Shown piece after piece: positions 51,481 through 60,384 of a stretch of DNA of 64,000 nt. Source of the DNA: Psychromonas sp. psych-6C06 (GTDB lineage: Bacteria > Pseudomonadota > Gammaproteobacteria > Enterobacterales > Psychromonadaceae); contig NZ_PIZM01000001.1 in NCBI RefSeq assembly GCF_002835465.1, forward strand, positions 310,001-374,000. Reading direction: 5' to 3'. Position 1 is the first letter of the stretch. Every line of letters starts with the position of its first letter. Below the pieces are notes generated by a model. The model searched no databases. It was not told the origin of the DNA and saw nothing but the letters and a program-made list of their open reading frames with translations. The translations under genes were made by a program, and so were the position numbers.

Positions 51481-51723
51481 ATGAACGTATTGGATTTACG
51501 CTCAATACGCTGCCCACTTGCATTAGTCACTTTAAAACGTGAACTTATATCGACAGATGATATGAAAAACAGTTCACTCAAACTTCTTTTTTCTACTGAG
51601 CCTGCAATGTCAGACATTATTTTATATTTAAATAAAAAGTGTTATCAGTATCAATTAATGGAAGAGGGTGAGGTATTTGCATTGATAATTTTTAACCGTA
51701 AAAAAGGTAACTCTAAATGTTAA
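51481..51723 (+). CDS. TusA-like protein with variant CPxP motif
   Basis: 80 residues with the TusA/SirA fold: MNVLDLRSIRCPLALVTLKR. TusA proteins use the Cys of CPxP to carry sulfur; here the motif reads CPLA, keeping the Cys but not the second Pro. It overlaps the PerM-type gene by 7 bp, so the two are translationally coupled. Such bepA-linked TusA-like proteins are of uncertain function. Confidence 0.8.
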   Translation: MNVLDLRSIRCPLALVTLKRELISTDDMKNSSLKLLFSTEPAMSDIILYLNKKCYQYQLMEEGEVFALIIFNRKKGNSKC

Positions 51724-52820
51724 CACAGTTAGCGAGCTGGTATAAAAACCGCTTTGCAGATCCCAACCTTAGTGTCTTGTTTCTATTATTGACAGGGGCT
51801 TTTTTCACTGTTTACTTCTTCGGTAGTATCCTCGCGCCACTTTTTGTCGCATTAATACTTGCATATATGCTGGAATGGCCGGTTAATTATCTGATGCGTT
51901 TTAAGTTAAATCGTACAGCCTCTACTTTTGTAGTCATGACAATATTTATTTCCTTAGCTGTGTTTGCATTTATTGGCATCTTACCAACTGTTTTTAAACA
52001 GGGGGCATCATTGACGCGAGATTTACCGAATATGTTTAATCAGGCACAACAGTATTTGGTGACACTACCGAGTCAGTATCCGGATATGATTGATACCATG
52101 ACTATCACACTCGTGGTTGAGAATATTAGAAGTTATATTTTAGATAGTGGAGGGTTTTTATTATCGCATTCTTTTACGTCACTATTAAATATTGCCGCTC
52201 TGATTGTATACGCTATTTTAGTGCCGTTGATGATGGTTTTTATGCTCAAAGATAAACATCAGCTAATTCTTAGTGTTAAAAAATTCTTACCCGATAATAT
52301 TAAATTAGTTGAGCAAGTTTGGATTGAGATGAATGGTCAAATAATGAATTATATACGTGGTAAAGTGATCGAAATATTGATTGTCGGAGTCGCTACTTAC
52401 TTTGTGTTTTTCTTTATGGACTTGCGCTATTCGGCGTTGTTAGCTGTATTAGTTGGTCTATCTGTATTGATCCCATATATTGGAGCGGCTGCTGTTACTG
52501 TCCCTGTTGCTGTTGTTGCACTTTTCCAATGGGGCTTATCTCCTGACTTTGTTTACTTAATGATAGCCTATGGCATTGTACAAGCACTAGATGGCAATTT
52601 AATTGTGCCGCTGCTCTTTTCTGAAGCTGTGAATTTACACCCTGTTATCATTATTATTGCGGTACTGGTTTTTGGTGGACTATGGGGATTCTGGGGAGTG
52701 TTTTTTGCAATTCCGTTAGCAACACTGGTCAAAGCAGTACTAAATGCTTGGCCAACCAAAGAGCAACTTGCTCAGGCAGATGCGAACCTCGAACTAAAGA
52801 ATGAGGTTAGCGCTAAATAA
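51717..52820 (+). CDS. perM: AI-2E family transporter, PerM type
   Basis: 367-residue inner-membrane protein with about eight membrane segments; the family pattern is visible in VPLMMVFMLKDKHQL, FVFFFMDLRYSALLAVLVGL and QALDGNLIVPLLFSEAVNLH, then GFWGVFFAIPLATLVKA. The family includes E. coli PerM/YfgO, and the bepA neighbourhood supports that name. The substrate of PerM is not established; only some family members export AI-2 or ions. Confidence 0.85.
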   Translation: MLTQLASWYKNRFADPNLSVLFLLLTGAFFTVYFFGSILAPLFVALILAYMLEWPVNYLMRFKLNRTASTFVVMTIFISLAVFAFIGILPTVFKQGASLTRDLPNMFNQAQQYLVTLPSQYPDMIDTMTITLVVENIRSYILDSGGFLLSHSFTSLLNIAALIVYAILVPLMMVFMLKDKHQLILSVKKFLPDNIKLVEQVWIEMNGQIMNYIRGKVIEILIVGVATYFVFFFMDLRYSALLAVLVGLSVLIPYIGAAAVTVPVAVVALFQWGLSPDFVYLMIAYGIVQALDGNLIVPLLFSEAVNLHPVIIIIAVLVFGGLWGFWGVFFAIPLATLVKAVLNAWPTKEQLAQADANLELKNEVSAK

Positions 52821-52970
52821 CAGCTTTATAGTCACTTGCTATAATTTTAGTCGGTCAACACAGTTGACCTTTTGCTAAGTCAACTAGTGATTGCTCTCAA
52901 TGCAATAGCGCTCTGATTACCTTTATTCTGTGTTGAAAAGTATTAATGAAATTGCAAGCATTCTATTCTA

Positions 52971-53009
52971 AGCATAAAAAAACCGCGATAAACGCGGTTT
53001 TTTTATGCT
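52971..53009. terminator. Bidirectional terminator
   Basis: Perfect 17-bp stem (52971-52987 with 52993-53009; core AAACCGCG / CGCGGTTT) with a 5-nt loop and T-runs on both strands, between the convergent perM and binding-protein genes. Confidence 0.92.
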
Positions 53010-53018
53010 TTAATTTTC

Positions 53019-54707
53019 TTACTGTACTGGCTTTAAGCTTAACACATGTAATAAACGCTCAGGTGTATCAGGCCATACTGCTGGCATTCCACCTGGGTTT
53101 TGCTCGTTAAACCAACCAGTATAACGTTTAGTGTTGTATTGATAGTTATAGTTGGTACTCATCGTTGGAATAGTGGTTTGATTTGCTGCGATACGCTCTT
53201 GTATATCGTGCATAATTGCAAGCTGTTCAATTTTATCTGCTGTTTGCGTAAATGAATCGATAAGCTTATCTAGCTCCATATCTACATGGTGGTGAGCCGC
53301 AAAACGATCTTTATCCATTTGTGATGAGTGGAATGCAGTGAAGTAATAACGGTATGGGTTGGGTCCTGCAAAGTAGTTGGTGAAAGCTGCATCAAATCGC
53401 GCCTCTTTCATCTTATCGACCATTATTCCAAAGTCTGGAGTCGAAACCGTGGCATTAATGCCAACCTCTTTTAACCCCTCAACAGCAATTTGTACTGTAT
53501 TAATAAAGTCAGACCAACCGTTTGGTACCATGATTCGAAACTTAATACGTTTTCCATCTGGCGACTCTACAAAACCATCGCCATTAATATCAATATAACC
53601 GCTGTCGGTTAGTAGTTGTTTTGCAGCCGACAGATTATATTTGTTGTACTTGCCATATTTATTTTGTACCTGAGGGTTTGACCATGCAATAAATTGATCA
53701 CCAAGCGCATCAGGGTAATTATTGACTGACCAGTAGCCATAACCCGCCAATTCAATAATCGCTTTACGATCTAGTGCCATTGAAAACGCACGTCTAAAAC
53801 TAACATCATTAAATGCAGCGCGATTAGTTGCTTTCGGCGACTTAAAGTTCAATATAAATGAAGCGCTACCTGCTGCTGGAAACCAATAATTATAATGCTC
53901 ATTTTTAGCCACAAGAACTTCGTCAATATCAGGGATAAACGCAGAGGTCCAATCCAGATCACCTTTAATAGCTGCTGCCAGTAATTGCTCGTTTCCACTT
54001 ATCTGTGGCATTTTAATGCAATCGACCTGCAGGTTTTTATCATCGTAGTAATTGGGATTACGGCACTGCACGTAGACACTTTCTTTAAAGACTTCTATTT
54101 TTGTAAACGGGCCTGTGCCAACGGGGTTTTCATTTTTGAAGGTTTCTGGTGAATCGATAGTTGACCAGATATGTTTAGCAACAATCGGGGCACGAACAAT
54201 TTTATTGGCGATATTAGTATCGATGTTTGCTAATGACACTTTAACTTGACTACTACCTATTTTTTCAACTTGAGTAATGCTTTCTGCTAGCCCTTGTGGA
54301 TCTAATGTGCCACCTTTATTGGCTAGCTGTAGAGAAAAAACGACATCATCTGCAGTGAATGCTGTTCCATCTGACCACTTGACATTATCCCTAATATCGA
54401 AAGTGATACTTTTTAAATCGCTAGCAAACCTATGACCGGTAGCAAGTCGATATTCTGCAGTTCCACCTTTTAAATCGTTAAATACAATTAAGGGTTCATA
54501 AATAAATTGCATGGTGGTTGGAACACGCTCTGATGCTAAAAATGGATTGAAATTTCTTTCCCATTTAGGTTGGAATTGTGACACCAAAGTAAGTACATTT
54601 TTTTTGCTATTCGTCTCATCGGCGATCGCGAAGGGTGAGATGACTGTACTCATTAATGCGGCGCCTAATAAGCCACAGAGTGTGCTTTTTCCCATTTTTA
54701 AAAACAT
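53019..54707 (-). CDS. Orphan family 5 binding protein, chitobiose-type
   Basis: 562 residues with a signal peptide (about 1-29). Family 5 fold: RNFNPFLASERVPTTMQFIYEP, cited in parts, then VKWSDGTAFTADDVVFSLQL, NENPVGTGPF, VQCRNPNYYDD, FRRAFSMALDRKAI and PERLLHVLSLKPVQ at the end. From memory these segments closely resemble the Vibrio chitin-oligosaccharide binding protein, so cello- or chito-oligosaccharides are the likely ligands. No permease or ATPase gene is near. In Vibrio the homologue also controls the ChiS sensor. A terminator follows the gene. Confidence 0.85.
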   Translation of the reverse strand: MFLKMGKSTLCGLLGAALMSTVISPFAIADETNSKKNVLTLVSQFQPKWERNFNPFLASERVPTTMQFIYEPLIVFNDLKGGTAEYRLATGHRFASDLKSITFDIRDNVKWSDGTAFTADDVVFSLQLANKGGTLDPQGLAESITQVEKIGSSQVKVSLANIDTNIANKIVRAPIVAKHIWSTIDSPETFKNENPVGTGPFTKIEVFKESVYVQCRNPNYYDDKNLQVDCIKMPQISGNEQLLAAAIKGDLDWTSAFIPDIDEVLVAKNEHYNYWFPAAGSASFILNFKSPKATNRAAFNDVSFRRAFSMALDRKAIIELAGYGYWSVNNYPDALGDQFIAWSNPQVQNKYGKYNKYNLSAAKQLLTDSGYIDINGDGFVESPDGKRIKFRIMVPNGWSDFINTVQIAVEGLKEVGINATVSTPDFGIMVDKMKEARFDAAFTNYFAGPNPYRYYFTAFHSSQMDKDRFAAHHHVDMELDKLIDSFTQTADKIEQLAIMHDIQERIAANQTTIPTMSTNYNYQYNTKRYTGWFNEQNPGGMPAVWPDTPERLLHVLSLKPVQ

Positions 54708-54985
54708 AGATCTTCCTTGGTTAAATTCTTATTTAATAGGCTGATAATATATCAGTTTTTCTTTTTACTGGGGGATTTTCAACGACTAAGCGTGAGCTGA
54801 TTCACGCCGAACATAGTGAAAATAAAGCCTTCAATTTTCCAACTAAAAAGTAATTGTATAAATATGTTTAATTTTTGTACCAAATTGTTTACTATTGCTA
54901 GCACAAATGGACTGTGACGTTAATCATGTTTTTATATTCGTCTTTGTAGGGAATTCATTATTCTTACTCAATAGGTCATTTAATT

Positions 54986-55444
54986 ATGCAAATTCAAAGC
55001 TATCAAACTGTTCAAGCAATTCCTTCATCACAAAACGTGCAAAATTCCTCAGCAAGCGTTCATACCCCTAAGGCTGAACAAGGACTTCAAGTCTCACTCT
55101 CATCTCAGGCTAAACAATTGTCGCAGTCAGAAACTGACACAGGAAGATCGGCACAAATCCAACCCGTACCTTTACCAAGTGAGCCAACATCTCCGTTAAG
55201 TGGTGAACAGTTAGCCAAGGCGGTACAAATCAAAAAAGCGCAATTACATTACCAAGTTGCCTCTGATATGACTAATATAGTGACAGGGAATAACAAAGGT
55301 ATTTCGGGTGCTACGGCTTATTATCTTTCTCAAAATGAAGATGCACGAGAAAGTACCCTAAACGCAAAATCACAACAACAATCTATTGATAATATGCAAG
55401 CTTATCAAGAACAAACTCAATCCTTATCAGAGCAATATAATTAA
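54986..55444 (+). CDS. Gln/Ser-rich protein of unknown function
   Basis: 152 residues, MQIQSYQTVQAIPSSQNVQN at the start, a disordered middle and a conserved-looking helical part LAKAVQIKKAQLHYQVASDM. No signal peptide. In composition and layout it resembles the small protein at 43744. I do not recognise the family. It stands alone between a binding protein and the second SulP gene. Confidence 0.65.
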   Translation: MQIQSYQTVQAIPSSQNVQNSSASVHTPKAEQGLQVSLSSQAKQLSQSETDTGRSAQIQPVPLPSEPTSPLSGEQLAKAVQIKKAQLHYQVASDMTNIVTGNNKGISGATAYYLSQNEDARESTLNAKSQQQSIDNMQAYQEQTQSLSEQYN

Positions 55445-55657
55445 CTTTTTTATAGAGATATAGGCGATATGTTTTATCCATTAAATCATGTCGATAAGGC
55501 ATTTTTATTCGCGTTTAAACAGTGTAATGCTGTTTTAGGAAAATAGAGGATGCCTTCATACTAGATTCTCATCTATTTGCTAACTTTTAATAATGGTAAT
55601 TAACCCTCCATTGCTTAATTCACTTTTTTAAATCTTATCCTTATAAACAGGTTTGTT

Positions 55658-55686
55658 TTGCTGTTGTTTTAAAAAAACGCTATAAT
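55658..55686 (+). promoter_or_regulatory. Sigma-70-like promoter of the second SulP gene
   Basis: TTGCTG (55658) and a perfect TATAAT (55681) with a 17-bp spacer, ending 36 bp before the ATG at 55722. Confidence 0.65.
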
Positions 55687-55721
55687 TTGCGCCCACAAAA
55701 TTGTGTGAAAAATTAAGGAAA

Positions 55722-57290
55722 ATGGACGTGTTTGAGTTCCCCAATGTTAGTAAAAGCAGTATAAAAAATGATGTGTTATCAGGTTTAACCGTTGCCCTCG
55801 CACTTGTGCCAGAAGCGGTTGCTTTTGCATTCGTTGCTGGTGTTGACCCAATGGTTGGTCTTTATGCCGCCTTTATGGTGGGATTAATTACCTCAATTTT
55901 TGGTGGCCGTCCAGGCATGATCTCTGGTGCCACTGGTGCGATGGCTGTAGTCATGGTGTCACTTGTTTCGGAACATGGCCTGCAATATCTTTTTGCTGCG
56001 GTGTTGTTAGCCGGTTTATTACAAGTAATTTTTGGTGTTTTTCATTTGGGTAAGTTTATTCGAATGGTGCCACATTCAGTGATGATTGGCTTTGTAAATG
56101 GCCTCGCCATTGTTATTTTTTTGGCCCAGCTTGGGCAGTTTAAAGTTAAAAATGCGGCAGGAGAGCTAGAATGGCTTCAGGGCTCAGCACTTTATATCAT
56201 GCTCGCACTCGCTCTCCTCACTATGCTTATAATCCATTTTTTGCCTAAGTTGACAACAGCAATTCCATCAACCTTGGTTGCGATAGTTGTTGTAACGTTA
56301 CTGGTTTATTTTGTGCCTGCTCTTGAAACGCGTACAGTTGTTGATTTCTTGCGTTCAATGTCGGGCGATGAAAGCGCAACAATTGCTGGCTCGTTACCAA
56401 CCTTTGCAATTCCAACAGTCCCTTTCTCGTTAGAAACGTTATACATCATTTTACCTTATGCTTTAATTTTAGCTGCCGTTGGTTTAATTGAGTCGTTACT
56501 GACTTTAACGGTGGTCGATGAAATGACGGGAACACGTGGCCGTGCAAATAAAGAGTGTATTGCACAGGGCGCTTCAAATATGGTTAACGGTGTCTTTGGC
56601 GGTATGGGGGGCTGTGCGATGATAGGGCAATCGATGATCAATATTAATTCTGGTGGGCGTGGCCGTCTCTCTGGTATTACTGCTGCTCTGGGCTTACTGG
56701 CTTTTATCTTGTTTGCTTCGGGCTTAATCGAAGTCGTTCCACTGGCAGCATTAGTTGGTGTGATGTTTATTGTTGTGCTTGGTACTTTTGAATGGGCTTC
56801 ATTTAAGATGATGTCTAATGTGCCTAAAAAAGATGCTTTTGTGATTGTTTTGGTAAGTGCAGTGACAGTTATGACTGATTTAGCTATTGCCGTTTTTGTT
56901 GGTGTTATTGTTTCTGCATTAGTTTTTGCATGGGAGCATGCTCGTCATATTCATGTTGTAAGTCATGTGGATGAAGAAAAAGATGAAAAACTATATCGTG
57001 TAAACGGCCCTTTGTTTTTTGGTTCTACCAGTAACTTCTTAGAGTTGTTCGATATTAAAAATGATCCACATCATGTTATTGTTGACTTTGCAAGTTCGCG
57101 TGTTGTTGATCAATCTGCTATTGAAGCGATCAGTACTTTGACCGAGCGTTATCGTCGAGAGGGACGAAAAATCCATATTCGCCACTTAAGCCGAGATTGC
57201 CGTAAATTATTACATAAAGCAGGTGTGCTGGTTGAAGTTAATGTATTAGAAGATCCATCTTATAAAGTGGCTTCTGATACACTCGGTTAA
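55722..57290 (+). CDS. SulP-family anion transporter 2
   Basis: 522 residues from the ATG at 55722, chosen for TAAGGAAA just upstream. SulP membrane domain: [47 protein letters not shown]-terminal STAS domain (about 425-520) from [19 protein letters not shown] with DQSAIEAIS. It is a paralogue of the protein at 32076, with the same domain order and many shared segments, but with codon use like the rest of the window. The transported anion (sulfate, bicarbonate or other) is not known. Confidence 0.9.
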   Translation: MDVFEFPNVSKSSIKNDVLSGLTVALALVPEAVAFAFVAGVDPMVGLYAAFMVGLITSIFGGRPGMISGATGAMAVVMVSLVSEHGLQYLFAAVLLAGLLQVIFGVFHLGKFIRMVPHSVMIGFVNGLAIVIFLAQLGQFKVKNAAGELEWLQGSALYIMLALALLTMLIIHFLPKLTTAIPSTLVAIVVVTLLVYFVPALETRTVVDFLRSMSGDESATIAGSLPTFAIPTVPFSLETLYIILPYALILAAVGLIESLLTLTVVDEMTGTRGRANKECIAQGASNMVNGVFGGMGGCAMIGQSMININSGGRGRLSGITAALGLLAFILFASGLIEVVPLAALVGVMFIVVLGTFEWASFKMMSNVPKKDAFVIVLVSAVTVMTDLAIAVFVGVIVSALVFAWEHARHIHVVSHVDEEKDEKLYRVNGPLFFGSTSNFLELFDIKNDPHHVIVDFASSRVVDQSAIEAISTLTERYRREGRKIHIRHLSRDCRKLLHKAGVLVEVNVLEDPSYKVASDTLG

Positions 57291-57306
57291 AAAAGTAGGT
57301 AACGAT

Positions 57307-57337
57307 GAGACCGCGCGAAAGCGCCGTCTCTATTTTT
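57307..57337 (+). terminator. Terminator of the second SulP gene
   Basis: GAGACCGCGC (57307-57316) pairs with GCGCCGTCTC (57321-57330) with one C-C mismatch, GAAA loop, then TATTTTT. It overlaps the end of the small gene on the opposite strand. Confidence 0.8.
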
Positions 57338-57455
57338 CTGAGTGGCGTGTTGGTAGGTAGGCAGCATCACATTTTGGGCTTTGGTTTGCATTCTTACTGT
57401 TCCAAACACAGTACCAAATGTTTTTGTTGCGTAGCATTTTCTTTTTACTTTTCAT
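57330..57455 (-). CDS. Small 41-residue basic protein
   Basis: An ATG at 57455 on the minus strand is preceded by AAAAGGAG at 7 bp and opens a 41-codon frame ending at TAG. The protein starts MKSKKKMLRNKNIWYCVWNS and contains PKCDAAYLPTRHSEK: a lysine-rich start, then Trp, two Cys and Tyr. There is no clear membrane segment. The strong ribosome binding site makes translation likely, although the family is unknown to me. Confidence 0.55.
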   Translation of the reverse strand: MKSKKKMLRNKNIWYCVWNSKNANQSPKCDAAYLPTRHSEK

Positions 57456-57756
57456 TTTGTATCTCCTTTTATTAAGTCGGATTAATTTAAATAACTAATA
57501 TGACAGGGTTATGACAGCGTTTTTATCGTTTATTTGCGAAAGAACAAAGAAAGGGAGATTTTACTGTAAGATAATTAGTAAATATTAAGATGTGGCTGGG
57601 AAAAACATCATTAAAAATATGATACAGCGTTTATTAGAAAAAGAGTCTAAAATATTTTGTATTATCAGGAAAGCTGTGTCATAAATATGCCGTATAAGTC
57701 TCGTATAACGGTACAGTAGAATTATAAATAATTTTCATTATTGGTTGAGGTAAAGC
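57456..57756. other. Divergent region upstream of pfkA
   Basis: 301 bp, AT-rich, between the small minus-strand gene and pfkA. It should hold both promoters; no specific operator was recognised. Confidence 0.4.
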
Positions 57757-58719
57757 GTGATTAAAAAAATTGGAATTTTAACAAGTGGTGGTGATGCACC
57801 TGGTATGAACCCTGCAATTCGTGCAGTTGTACGTAGCTGTTTAGCGAATGATATTGAGGTTTACGGTGTTTATGATGGATATGCCGGATTACATGCAGAT
57901 AGAATTGAAAAATTAGAGCGTCGCTCTGTTTCAGATATTATCAACCGTGGTGGTACGTTCTTAGGTAGTGCACGTTTCCCAGAGTTTAAAGAGGAAAGTG
58001 TTCGTAGAGAAGCAATTAAAAACCTTGAAAAACATGGTATCGAAGCGCTTGTTGTTGTTGGCGGTGACGGATCTTACATGGGAGCGAAGAAACTAAGTGA
58101 AATGGGTTACCCATGTATTGGTATTCCAGGCACAATCGATAATGATATCGCAGGGACAGATTACACAATAGGCTTCATGACCTGTTTGAATACTATTGTG
58201 GATGCAGTAGACCGACTACGTGATACTTCATCATCTCATAATCGTATCTCTATCGTCGAAATTATGGGACGTTACTGTGGTGATTTAACCCTTTGGGCGT
58301 CGGTTGCTGGTGGTAGTGAATATGTAATTGTTCCTGAAAAAGGCTTTGATGAAGAAGAGTTGCTAGAGCAACTTGCACACGGTGAAGCTAAGGGCAAAAA
58401 ACACGCTATTATTGCTATCACTGAACATGTGACCGATGTTAATGAGCTAGCAAAACGCATCGAAGAGAAAACGAAACGTGAAACACGAGCAACAATCTTG
58501 GGACATATTCAACGTGGTGGTGCGCCGATGGCTTTTGACCGCGTATTAGCAAGTCGCATGGGGGCTTTCAGTGTTGAACTACTGATGAAAGGTGAAAGTG
58601 CACGTTGTATCGGTATTCAAAATGGTAAAATGGTTCACCATGATATCATTCACTGTTTAGAAGAGATGAAACGTCCATTCCGTGAAGATTTATTTGATCT
58701 ATCAAAAGATCTATTCTAA
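57757..58719 (+). CDS. pfkA: 6-phosphofructokinase
   Basis: 320 residues, as in E. coli Pfk[21 protein letters not shown] (ATP-binding start), [26 protein letters not shown] with the catalytic Asp, and [10 protein letters not shown]. It makes fructose 1,6-bisphosphate, the committed step of glycolysis, in the cytoplasm. The start is a GTG preceded by GGTTGAGGTAAAG. A terminator follows. Confidence 0.96.
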   Translation: MIKKIGILTSGGDAPGMNPAIRAVVRSCLANDIEVYGVYDGYAGLHADRIEKLERRSVSDIINRGGTFLGSARFPEFKEESVRREAIKNLEKHGIEALVVVGGDGSYMGAKKLSEMGYPCIGIPGTIDNDIAGTDYTIGFMTCLNTIVDAVDRLRDTSSSHNRISIVEIMGRYCGDLTLWASVAGGSEYVIVPEKGFDEEELLEQLAHGEAKGKKHAIIAITEHVTDVNELAKRIEEKTKRETRATILGHIQRGGAPMAFDRVLASRMGAFSVELLMKGESARCIGIQNGKMVHHDIIHCLEEMKRPFREDLFDLSKDLF

Positions 58720-58742
58720 ACACCTAAGGGTGTAACTGAAGT

Positions 58743-58771
58743 AAAAAACCTGCCTTTCGGTGGGTTTTTTT
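58743..58771 (+). terminator. Terminator of pfkA
   Basis: AACCTGCC-TTTC-GGTGGGTT stem (two G-U pairs) followed by a run of T residues, about 25 bp after the stop. Confidence 0.85.
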
Positions 58772-58785
58772 ATGGGGATAAAAAA

Positions 58786-59340
58786 GTGAATAATTTCGAA
58801 AGGTTAGAACAAATTTATCAGGTAAATGAAATTTCTGAGCATTGTGTCGATATCAATTTTGCCTATGCTTTTGTATGCGCAATGGCCTGCTGTGAATTGG
58901 AATTAGAGCAATGGATGCCATCTTTATTTTTGAATGGTATTAGCGATTTTTCTAATGCCACGTTAGCTACTGAGTTTGCAAACGCTATTCTTGCTATTTA
59001 TGAGCAATCTGAGCGCGATTATAGTAATACAGCTGAGTTAAATATCGATGCTATTGTATTAGCGGATGAACGCAGAGTGCATGCATATGCAAACGGTTAT
59101 TTACAGGCAATGATATTGTTTGATAACTTAGAAATTAATACTTTTTGTGAAGGCTCTCCAGAGGCTAATTTACAACATACTTGTCTATTACTCCTTGATA
59201 AATTAACGTTTAATGAAGAGGTTGATGAGCAGAAAAAAGCTGTTTTTGCACAGCTTCCAGAGTACAGTGAAATTATCGCATTATTACCCACATTGCTAGG
59301 TCGTTACGGGCAACAGTGTAAACTGGCTAAAGCACAATGA
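58786..59340 (+). CDS. YecA/UPF0149-like protein
   Basis: 184 residues starting at a GTG. The pattern NFAYAFVCAMACCELELEQW, then MPSLFL and, later, YANGYLQAMILFD fits the helical UPF0149 (YecA/YgfB) family, in which a small helical domain is built around such GxL/xW segments. No zinc-binding C-terminal tail is present. The function is unknown. It overlaps the pseudouridine synthase gene by 4 bp (ATGA), so the two are coupled. Confidence 0.6.
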   Translation: MNNFERLEQIYQVNEISEHCVDINFAYAFVCAMACCELELEQWMPSLFLNGISDFSNATLATEFANAILAIYEQSERDYSNTAELNIDAIVLADERRVHAYANGYLQAMILFDNLEINTFCEGSPEANLQHTCLLLLDKLTFNEEVDEQKKAVFAQLPEYSEIIALLPTLLGRYGQQCKLAKAQ

Positions 59341-60032
59341 ATACAGAGCAGAAATACTTTTCTTTAGTGGCAGAAAATGAATTTTTTGTGATTATTAATA
59401 AGCTTAATAATGTTAATTTTCATAGTGAAGATGGCGAATATGGCGTAGTCGTAGCGCTTGAAAAGCGTCTAAAGCGAAAACTATATAGCGTGCACCGACT
59501 TGATAAAATGACTTCGGGTCTATTGATATTGGCAAAGTCTTCAATCGTAGCCAATGATTTGTCAATATTGTTTAAAACGCAACAGATAGAAAAATATTAT
59601 TTAGCTATCAGTGACAAGAAACCTAAGAAGAAACAGGGATTGATAAAAGGTGGCATGGAAAAATCACGTCGCTCAATGTGGAAGCTGACTCCGAGTAAAG
59701 AAAACCTTGCTATAACACAATTTTTCAGTTTCCCATTAAGTGAAGGTAAGCGGTTATTTGTGGTCAAGCCTAAAACGGGTAAAACACACCAAATTCGTGT
59801 TGCACTCAAAAGTATCAGTAGTGCGATATGTGGTGATCATATCTATGCTGATAAAGATAATCAGTATGATAGAGGGTATTTGCATGCCTATGGCATCGCC
59901 TTTAACCTCTATGGGCATGATTACCGTTTCAGTTGCTTGCCAGAAACTGGGACATTATTTTTGCAAACCGTGTTTTTAGCACAGTTAGATAGTATTGGTG
60001 ATGTTAGACAATTATCTTGGCCAAAAGTTTAA
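59337..60032 (+). CDS. RluA-family pseudouridine synthase
   Basis: 231 residues. The catalytic motif is VHRLDKMTSGLLILAKS, with the active-site Asp in HRLD; KTGKTHQIRVALKSI is the second signature. It resembles the TIGR01621 subgroup of the RluA family. It isomerises uridine in rRNA or tRNA; the exact target of this subgroup is not known. There is no S4 domain. It is translationally coupled to the YecA-like gene. Confidence 0.9.
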   Translation: MNTEQKYFSLVAENEFFVIINKLNNVNFHSEDGEYGVVVALEKRLKRKLYSVHRLDKMTSGLLILAKSSIVANDLSILFKTQQIEKYYLAISDKKPKKKQGLIKGGMEKSRRSMWKLTPSKENLAITQFFSFPLSEGKRLFVVKPKTGKTHQIRVALKSISSAICGDHIYADKDNQYDRGYLHAYGIAFNLYGHDYRFSCLPETGTLFLQTVFLAQLDSIGDVRQLSWPKV

Positions 60033-60225
60033 TTGATTGCTTAGTGGGAAGATGGTTAATAAATAATTTAAATCACTATTTGTTGGATTATTGGGCTTTC
60101 AATACGATGTCTTCAAAGCGTTAATGCTATTAGCGCTTCTTGTCACAGTTTCATTTAAACCTCTACATATTTTTGTACTACACTTTTATTGAAAATTATA
60201 TTTGAGAATATTTTTAAGGGAGCAG

Positions 60226-60330
60226 ATGAGCTCTATTATCCTGCTTAATAAAAATGCCCGTATAGCTTTAACTTACATAACTAACAACGTAATGATTTTT
60301 GGTCTCATTTTTGTATGTTTAAAGCGATAA
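60226..60330 (+). CDS. Possible 34-residue small protein
   Basis: AAGGGAG lies just before an ATG that opens a 34-codon frame: MSSIILLNKNARIALTYI, then a hydrophobic end VMIFGLIFVCLKR. It could be a one-segment membrane peptide or an upstream frame affecting the c-di-GMP gene at 60385. The evidence is a ribosome binding site and hydrophobic character only. Confidence 0.35.
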   Translation: MSSIILLNKNARIALTYITNNVMIFGLIFVCLKR

Positions 60331-60384
60331 ATATAATTAATCCTCATCATGTTTGAAGAAAAATGCCCCATTAGGTAAATGTAA

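Noticed and set aside
54913-54928. CRP-like site TGTGACGTTAATCATG
   Set aside because: Only one half-site is good; the other half matches CRP poorly.
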